Below, piece after piece: positions 54,601-63,600 of a DNA stretch of 64,000 nt (positions are counted from its first letter, which is position 1; each line of letters opens with the position of its first letter). The position numbers and the translations under genes were made by a program. The stretch comes from Apoderus coryli (taxonomy: Eukaryota; Arthropoda; Insecta; Coleoptera; Attelabidae). The DNA is taken from assembly GCA_911728435.2 (NCBI GenBank), contig OU452211.1:10832428-10896427 (forward strand), written 5' to 3'. The notes under the pieces were generated by a model, which was given only the letters and a program-made list of their open reading frames with translations, did no database searches and was not told the origin of the DNA.

Positions 54601-57600
54601 TTTTAAATTGTACAACTTTTTTCTAATTTGGCCGACATTTGTAACTCCTACCCTTACCAAAATTCCAATGCTATCCCATTCTGTTGATACAATTTTCATC
54701 AAAAGTAAACTTAAATAATTAAAATTTAACATTTTTATGTTGTTTTTCCAGAACCAGCAGTTAGAATGCGACCTGCTTCTACAGCGGGTCGCCGAAATTA
54801 CAAAACAGGCCGACGAAAAGAATCGTACGAAAATTCAAAACCAAAGCGATGAGGTGGCTACTGAATGGACACAATTGCTAGCTGACTTGGAAAACAGAAA
54901 AGATGCATTCACAAGGTAATTTTTTTTTACAAAATTCTTACTATAGTTCCTCATGTTTTTCTTTTTGTAAATTACAGATTAGGAAAAGTTTGGGAGACTT
55001 TCGAAGGTAAACAACAACATCTTCAAGGTCTATTGACGAGTATTGATGAGAAATCGAAACATTTGGATTATGTTGTTAGAAATCGAGAGCATGTGATTGA
55101 TACCAAGAAAGTTATAGAGGTAAATATTAACTTTAAACTTTCAATTGATGTTAAATTTAAACGATTGCTTTTTTTTTGTTCAGGACCTGCAAGCAGAAGC
55201 AGAATCGCTCAAACCTCTGCATACAGAAATTAGTGATCTTTCAAAGACTGTACTCCTTTTCCTTCAAGAATGCTCACATGCTTCTGCAAACCATTTGACT
55301 GAAAAATTGACTGAGCTCAACGATAATTATGAACGGTAAGTTTTTAATAGTTCATTTTAAAAAAATTATTTTAACTTACTTTTGTTGTTTGTTTATTATT
55401 ATTAATATTCATAGTTTACTTTATGCTAGCAGCAATAATTCAGTAAAGGATTATTATGAATTTTTTGTTAGATTCAAAATAAGTAGGTATCGATTATTAT
55501 GATGACATTTTTATTTTGGCGAGATAAACTTTTATTATTAGGTATTTTATCTTGAAAACAATTACTATTGCTTTAAAAATTAGTTTATTATGATTTCACT
55601 GATATATAGAAATATTTGTATTAAAATGGAATAAGTATTTCTAAAAATTGGGGGGTTTCCCTTTTAAAGATTTTGGGGTAAACACAATATTTAATCTAAT
55701 TCTATTTAGTTGAAATTCAAGTAATAGTAATAAATAGTTCTAATATTGTGTGTGAAAAAATAATTAAAAAAATACAAACAAAATGGAAATAAGAATAAAG
55801 ACACCAAACCCTGAAAATTTTGTGAAACATTGAAATTGGCCAATCTGCTATACAAATATAAAAAAACTTTGAACTTCGACACTCTAACAGTCTAGATATT
55901 TCTTGTGGCATGTAATGTTATTTGTTATTGAGAAATTATCTTTTCTCTCTCACTCATATTTATTCATTTTTTGAACGAAAGAATGTAGGTAGATATTATG
56001 AAGAACAAAACTTATCTCTCTATCAATTTGTGCTTATTGTCATTGAGATAATAGCCTTACCTCTTTATCTGCCGGACTAATCCAAATAAAATCAAAAGGT
56101 TGAAAACGGTACAGTGACATAATTGCTATATATTTTGTTGTGTTAGATTTACATTATAACGGTCACAAACAAATTAACAAGTAAAGTTTAGATCTTCTAT
56201 TTCCGTTAAATCGTTTTTTGGAAAGCATCCAATTTTTTTCGACTAATGCTTCTAATTGATGAGGCATTGATTTCAATCAATTTTTCTATTCTAAAAATGC
56301 CCATTCATAACTAAAAATAATACCTGGTTTTTCAGTTTAAATTTGTTTTACGAAACTCAAGGCAAGATTGACCAGAATTATAATATTTATTTGTTGTCAA
56401 ATTGGGGGGGTTTCGTTGCGGAAAATTAATTTAATTTCATTTTTCACACATTTGGAGTGGGGCATTGCGACGTTCGACGTTTGGAAAATAGTAAAACTAC
56501 ATTTAAATCGAAACTAACCGTCGTCGACGCTTATACACTACCTACTGGATGGCTGGATGAAAACGCGCGTTTTTGTGCCTGGTACCGGAAAATTATTAAA
56601 TATATTTTATTAGGGCGAATTCTTCAGTAAGGGTGAAAATAATTCAAGCGTACAGTTGTTGTGAATAGTAATAATTATTGTTTTTGTGTGCTTATAGGGG
56701 ATAGTTATCTGTTGTTTCAAAATAATCCCTATTAAATAGTGTTAATATTATTTCTTAGTGAGATATATGAACTAGTTTTGTTATAAAGCCAAATTTGATA
56801 AGGTGTATATCATATATTTTTATTTAATTGGAAGAAAGTGATTTAAACAATCTTAAATTATTATAGTAGTAGTTCGCACAAGCTGTCAAAAATAAACTTG
56901 AACTAAAAACTTGCTTAAACTATCTGTACTGAGGCATCCATTATTTTTTAATTGCCGAAAGGTCATTAACGAAAAAATTTAAATTTGAATTGACGGTAAT
57001 TCATTTTTACTCAGCCTAAAGCTCCGAAAAGAACAAAAAATATATATCTACTGAAAAACTTCGTATAAGCGATTTATTTTTAGAACATTTACATAATAAA
57101 AGTACGATTTAAATAATAATGCAATTAAAACTAAAATTAGAGTTTTAAAAATACATTGTTTTGTAAAGAATTTGAAATAAATCAGAAATCATATTGTTCC
57201 CAAAAATACCGATGTATGAAAATATTCTAGAATAGCAACCATCTTCTCGAGACATATATATGTCTCGATGTTTTATTTTAGCACATTTCGAATCTGTATT
57301 ATGAGGTCAAGTATTAAAAATAGGAGCTCAAAAACGCATATCGTGTGTGTATATTATTGCTTTACACAAATCACGTTGTTCAAAATTTTTTATAATAAAA
57401 AAAACAATTTTAACATATTTTTTCCTTTATTTCAGGCTTTTAGACAGTTTTAGAGAAAAGCACGATAAAGTTACAAACGATCTACGCGAGATCGAGCAAA
57501 TTTTAAGTGATATTACCGAGAAAAGACGCAATTTTCTTGATCTCAAACAAGAAATTACGAATTTCTACGTTTACGACAAAAATACTGAACAGACTGAAGA

Positions 57601-60600
57601 TAAACTACGTGAATTACGTTCACAAGTAGAGAGTAGAGTTGAATCCTCACAACTCTTCGCCTCAGAAATACGTACCAAGTACCAAAAGTCGCAACAGTTA
57701 GTACCGAGTGACGTTTCCCACGAATTGAATCAATTAGAGTTACTCACGGAAGCCATAATCGCAGTTATGGAGGATAAAGCTCGAGAATTCAAAAAAGCTA
57801 GAACGATCCGAACTGAATACATATCCGACATAGATGAACTACAGAATTGGTTGAAAGAAGCTGAACTTAAAGTGCAGGATCGCTCAACAGAACCACAAGT
57901 GTTACACGATTGTTTACAGCAAATTCAATCTGAATTATCTGTTGCTAATGATCGGTTAGATAAACTAACGCGAAATGGTAGAAACATTATGGAGAAAACA
58001 CGAGACTCTGATGAGAAAGATGTGATTCAAAGCACAATAAACGATTTGACAGATCAGATGAATCAAATGAAGTCGTTGTTGGATGAAAAACGGCAACAGA
58101 TTGGTGAAACTTTAGATGCCTGGCATAGATTCTTGACGTTGTACCAGAATGTGATGCAATGGGTGCAGGAGAGGAAAGTTTTCCTGCAGGAGCCGCTTAA
58201 AGTTAGTTCGTTGCAGGATGTCAAACAGAAGCTGCACGATTATAACGTAAGACATTAAAATATTAAATATAGTCCCTTTCAGTTATTATTATCTATTTTA
58301 CAGAATGCCGTCAAGAGTTGTAAAGGAGCAACTAAAAATCTTAGTGATATGGCAAAAGAATTGGAGCACATTGGCAGTGTAACCAACGTAGGTGATCTTC
58401 CTAAGAAAATGGAAGAAGCTGAAGAAAGGAAAACTGAAGTTGAAGCTGTTATTTTAGAAAGGGTAAAATTTGTACTGAACATCTATATAACTTTTTTCAG
58501 ATTAAGAAGACCTCAATATAGGAGTTTGATGAATATGTTAATTTCTAGTATGCACTGCTTCAAGAGACCACCGAAGAATGGGAGCAATGCGAAAAGAAAA
58601 TGAAGGATGTGAGAAATTGGATTGAAAAAACCAAGACTGTTTTAGAATCTCAGCAAAATAAGAAAAAACCGTTACGAGACCAACATGGTTTGCGCGAAAA
58701 AATGTTGGCAGACATCCAAATACAGAAAACGAAAATATCGTTATCTGTTGAGAAACTTCAGGTAGGTTAGTTTGATAAACAAGCCGGGAATAATTCTCAT
58801 AAATCTAACACACAGTTAGACCATGAAATATTTATACTGTTCATTATACATTCCAACAAATGTTTCAATAATTTTCCATGGTAAATATTTTATTATTAAA
58901 TCAATATCTTTTTTTTTTGTTACAGCTCCACTTCCGTTCAGGCATCGAATGTGACAACAAAATAATGGAATCTGTTGACAATTTGGTAGGAGAATTGGAT
59001 CAACTTAACATCACCGTGAATGAGCAAGTCGCCCAACTCGAAGCTGCTATTGCACAAGTTGATCAGTATCAAGTTGAGGTACAACAATTAAGACATCAAA
59101 TCGTTCAGGTAATTGTTTATATCTATTTTTGATATACAAGATAACTTCCAATATGAACATAATTATTTTTTTTCCAGATTTATTATAAAGGAGAAAAATG
59201 AACACAACTACTTATTCTTTCTATTGCCAGTTTTTTTTTATGTGAAAAGAAACTGGATGTGTTTGCTTTGTGACCACAGGCTATGCGGATTCGGGGACAT
59301 TTCTTATGCAAAAATATAACATGGGAAATCGTTAATGTCCCAAAATCACGAAAATGGTGCTTTTCAAGGTCATGTAATTGACGTAAACGATGTAATTGAC
59401 GTAAACGACGTAAATGACATAAAGGATGTAAATGACATAACGATGTAATTGACATAAACGACGACGTATTAAATGACATATGTCATCATCTATAACCTCG
59501 CAGGGCCATGAATCTCGCGTGACTTTCTCCATAAGAAATGTCTCCGAATCCGCATAGCCTATCTTAAGCTGGCAACCACGTTTTGTTTTACCGGTGCAGG
59601 ATCTTGTTCTCTTCGTCATTTGTTGCTTGCCTAGTTACTCTTTGAGTCTGACTCACGTTTCCAGAACTGACAAGTGTTTTCTCCCACTGCTGGCATCAAC
59701 ACCAAATCTTCAAAAACAACTTCACGTTTATATTTGAAGTTCTCTTGTATCTTCTGCTAATCAGAGAAATAAAAATGAAGCGGGTGTGCCATTTTGAGTA
59801 TTTTTGCGTGGGATCTCCGTTATTTTTATGGATAGAACGTTGCGGTTTTCTCGAAAGTTTGCTACTTTTTCGTAAAACTAAAGAGGGCGTTAACAAAGTT
59901 TTTATAACCGTTTTAGTTGTTACGATACAAGGATAAATTTATAATGTTGCATTTTCCGATACCCCTCGTATTTCAACTATCAGATAACTTAGCGAAAATG
60001 TGAAAACTGTTTCTTATATAACTTTTCCCGTAGAACTCAATTCCAGCTAAGTTATCGGACCCTACTTTATTTTTTTAATGAGACGCCCTGTATATTTATT
60101 GACTATAAAATTTGTCTTTTTTTACCTTTTCAAAAATATATAATAGTATGTACTTTTTCTCAGAAACACGCAAATAAATGACAATTTTTTAAATTTAATG
60201 GATAATCTAATAGTAGGCCATGAATAACAATAATAAACAATTGAAAGGTACATACTAGCCATGGCCTACTGCATTTAATTTTAGAAAATTGTCATTTATT
60301 TGCTTGTTTCTGAGAAAAAGTGCATACTATTATATATTTTTGAAAAGGTAAAAAAAAAGACAAATCTTATTGTCTATAAATATACAGGGTCAGATAACTT
60401 TTTGATCTGCCACTGTACACTAATTTTGAAGGAAGAAAAGTTATATAAGCAACAGTTTTCGTATTTTCAGGAAGTAATCTGGTAGTTGAAATACGAGGGG
60501 TACCTGAAAATGCAACATTTTCATTTTAGCCCTGTATCTTAACAACTAAAAGGGCTATGAAAATTTTGTTTTTAGTTTTACGAAAAACGAAACCCTAAAT

Positions 60601-63600
60601 AGGAACATCAAAAATCATAAATTCTGCAAAGAATGGGAAAGTATAGAGTTTTCGTTTATTTTGTTTCAGGTCGAACAGCAATTACGCACGACTTTAACAC
60701 CAAATTATGCGGCACACGATAGAGATCAGGCTATTCGTGATCAACAGGTAGGACTATGTTTTGGTCTTTGTGTGAAGTTTGTACTAAAAACGTAAACGTC
60801 TATTTCTATATAAAAATAATTATATGATTGATTGATGGCATGATTTGTGAACGTATCTTTTATATTATCGAGTTACTTGTTAAGTTTTCAATGAGAGAAT
60901 AATGAAAACGTAAGTATTTTCAATTTCATATGTGTCTGTGGTGAGGACATTTCTGTTGTGTCTCATTGATTTAACCAAACCACAGTAAAGTTCTGCGTTT
61001 TCAAGTAACAAATCATGCCATTTTTCATCATTTTCAGAAAATTCGATATTTCTTAATAATAAATATTTGCGCACACACGCTGCTCGTAGTAAAGCCAACG
61101 ATTTTTATTACAATCAATAAACATGCTAAATAACAGGTAGTACATCCTGTATGTTTTGATATAATATAGAAACAAGTGTATCATATATAAATATAGAGGA
61201 CCCGAATATATTCAAAATTTATTTGGAAACATTTTGATAGTTTCTATTTCTCTTTAACACTGTGGCTGACACGAAACCAATGTGTTTCCATTCATCACTA
61301 CGAAATGTTTCCTTTATCAAGAATACAGTGTAATAATTTGTTACCATAGTACAAAATATCGCTTCTATTTTACTGAAGATACACAACCAACAACAATTAA
61401 AGAAAAGTAAATTAAAACGTAAAAAAATGCTTACATAATGATTTTTTACTGATGACCATATTTACGGTCGAAACGTTTGTCATATCAAATATAGTAGCGA
61501 TATTCTTTGTTTACAAGAAGCAAAACAATTATTACACGGTACATAATATCCCATGCAGCTGCGGGGAGATTGTGTTTGTTTTTGTTTGGTTTCGGGCTCT
61601 AAATTTTAATTATTTTCTAGCTTTTATTATTATTATTATTTCTATATTTATTATACAATTAATATTTATTATAATTGTTATTACTGCTTTTAATTTTGTT
61701 TAGATATGTTTTCATTCTCAGATGAAAGTTCATAATATATTATTTGCTTTTAGTAGTTGCCGCATTAACAGCTTCAAATTTCACCACAAATTTACATAAC
61801 TAATATTTCATTCACATAGTACTTCATAGTGTAACTGGATGCTTCAAAAGGCTTATTAATATTCAACGAATAAAAAATTAGAACTTAAAATGTTTTAAAA
61901 TATATTATGTAATACTTTTTGAAGCAACCCGATATACAATAATAATTGGTACACTGTATTTGGTTTTTGTGTTCACTGTCTTATCTCATACACACCCACT
62001 GTAGTACATTTAGGTATTTGTTTTGATCACACTGTATACGGAATAAAATATTTGGCAGATTTTAAGTGACAATGATTCTGTAAGTATTGTTATTCACAAA
62101 TAACGTGGAGCTTATTTATATATTACCCATCATAATCAGAGGTGGGATAAGCTAAATATGTTAAATTGACTATAGTATGAGAAATCAAAGACGAAACTCC
62201 ACGAAAAAAGTTTCATAGATCACTTTTTGAGTTTTGAAAATACATTACATACAGCATTACTGTTTTTTATTATACAGGGTGTTGCATTTCTCTTTGTATA
62301 CTTAGGCTGTAATTAAAATTATTTCCACTATGCAAATCGCTTTTCTGTAAACGTTAAACCACTGATGATGAAGCAGTAGCTACGAAACATGTCTGGTCGT
62401 CTTTAAGAGTTTTCTAAAACTCAAAGAGTGATTTATTAACCTTTTCGTGGAGTTTCGACTTTTATTTCTCATATAACGCATTCACTTCACTTCAGTAGGA
62501 ATTATTTGCTCAAATAATATGGTTGGTTTGACTTTTTTTAATTCAAAACATGGAATGAGGTCCAAAACCTGATATCAAACTTAATATGCATAATAATACG
62601 CAAAGTTTATTGAGGAGATTGACCAAATTAACTTGTTAACACTTTACTTTGAAATCGACTATTTCTTGATGATTGGCATTCCAGCTACTCGAATGAGAAA
62701 TATAGTTTCCAGGAATAAATTGTCATTTTCTATATTGTGACAAATCGGTTAAATTAAAAGTTAACAAGGCAAAGTGAAGCTTGTAAATAAATTTGTACTA
62801 AAAAAAAAAGAAACGAATCATTCTCACAAAATCTGTCTTACACAAAATCACAAAAACTAATTTATCACTTTCTCATTTGCTTAATTATTTCTTCGGTTGG
62901 GTGAACAGAGCCAAGAGAAGCGAACACAATCAGTTTATTCATCATTGCGTTATTTGTTTTAAATTAATTTTGTATTATATGTTTTACTTTTGTTTCGTTT
63001 TGTTTTATTCTGACGAAGCGTTTTTGTTCTTTCTTTGTTTTCGTTATCTGCGTTACACGTAAATTGCTGCATTCCTTTATTCATTCCTTACTGTTCCTTA
63101 AATGATTATCCATCCTCAGATGTGTCGAGATAAACTGCGTGCGTTGCAAGGTAAACTTTCAGCTCGTACAGAGCGTATGAAGCTGATCTTGCAACAGGGC
63201 ATGCCTATAGCGGAACATCTCGGCACGTAGTTACCTCACAAAATATACACAACCAATATATTACCGAACATGACGTTACATTTACCCGATAAATTGACTT
63301 TAAGCACCAGTTCGTGACAGCCACATTGACGGAAATAGGATCTTTAAGTTTTTTAAATAAATTTTTGATTGCGCGATAACATACTGATTTTTTGCATTGT
63401 TGCTCTACTCAATTCAGGCTATGCAGTCACGGATAGCAAGTCTGTTGATGGAGATTCGCCGCGTTGACCCCAATTATGTAGAAGAGACATCATTGCTTGG
63501 AATTTCCTATGCGGACATAGCCGCTGGACGATCCAAATCACAAGAGCGCCATCCCAACGAATCCACATCACAACATGAAATTATACGTAAGGTTATTGTC

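Larger units (their letters stand above)
60748..63119. other. Msp300 intron with Penelope-like relics
   Basis: Holds the hammerhead-like motifs and inverted repeat listed separately. A 72-codon minus-strand ORF at 61098-60880 has no recognisable domain. Confidence 0.5.

Noticed and set aside
59183..59619. Minus-strand ORFs with RRLRQLHRLRQLH-type repeats
   Set aside because: Produced by the minisatellite at 59375-59480.
60880..61098. 72-codon minus-strand ORF in an Msp300 intron
   Set aside because: No recognisable domain, no splice partners or coding context seen; cannot be distinguished from chance.
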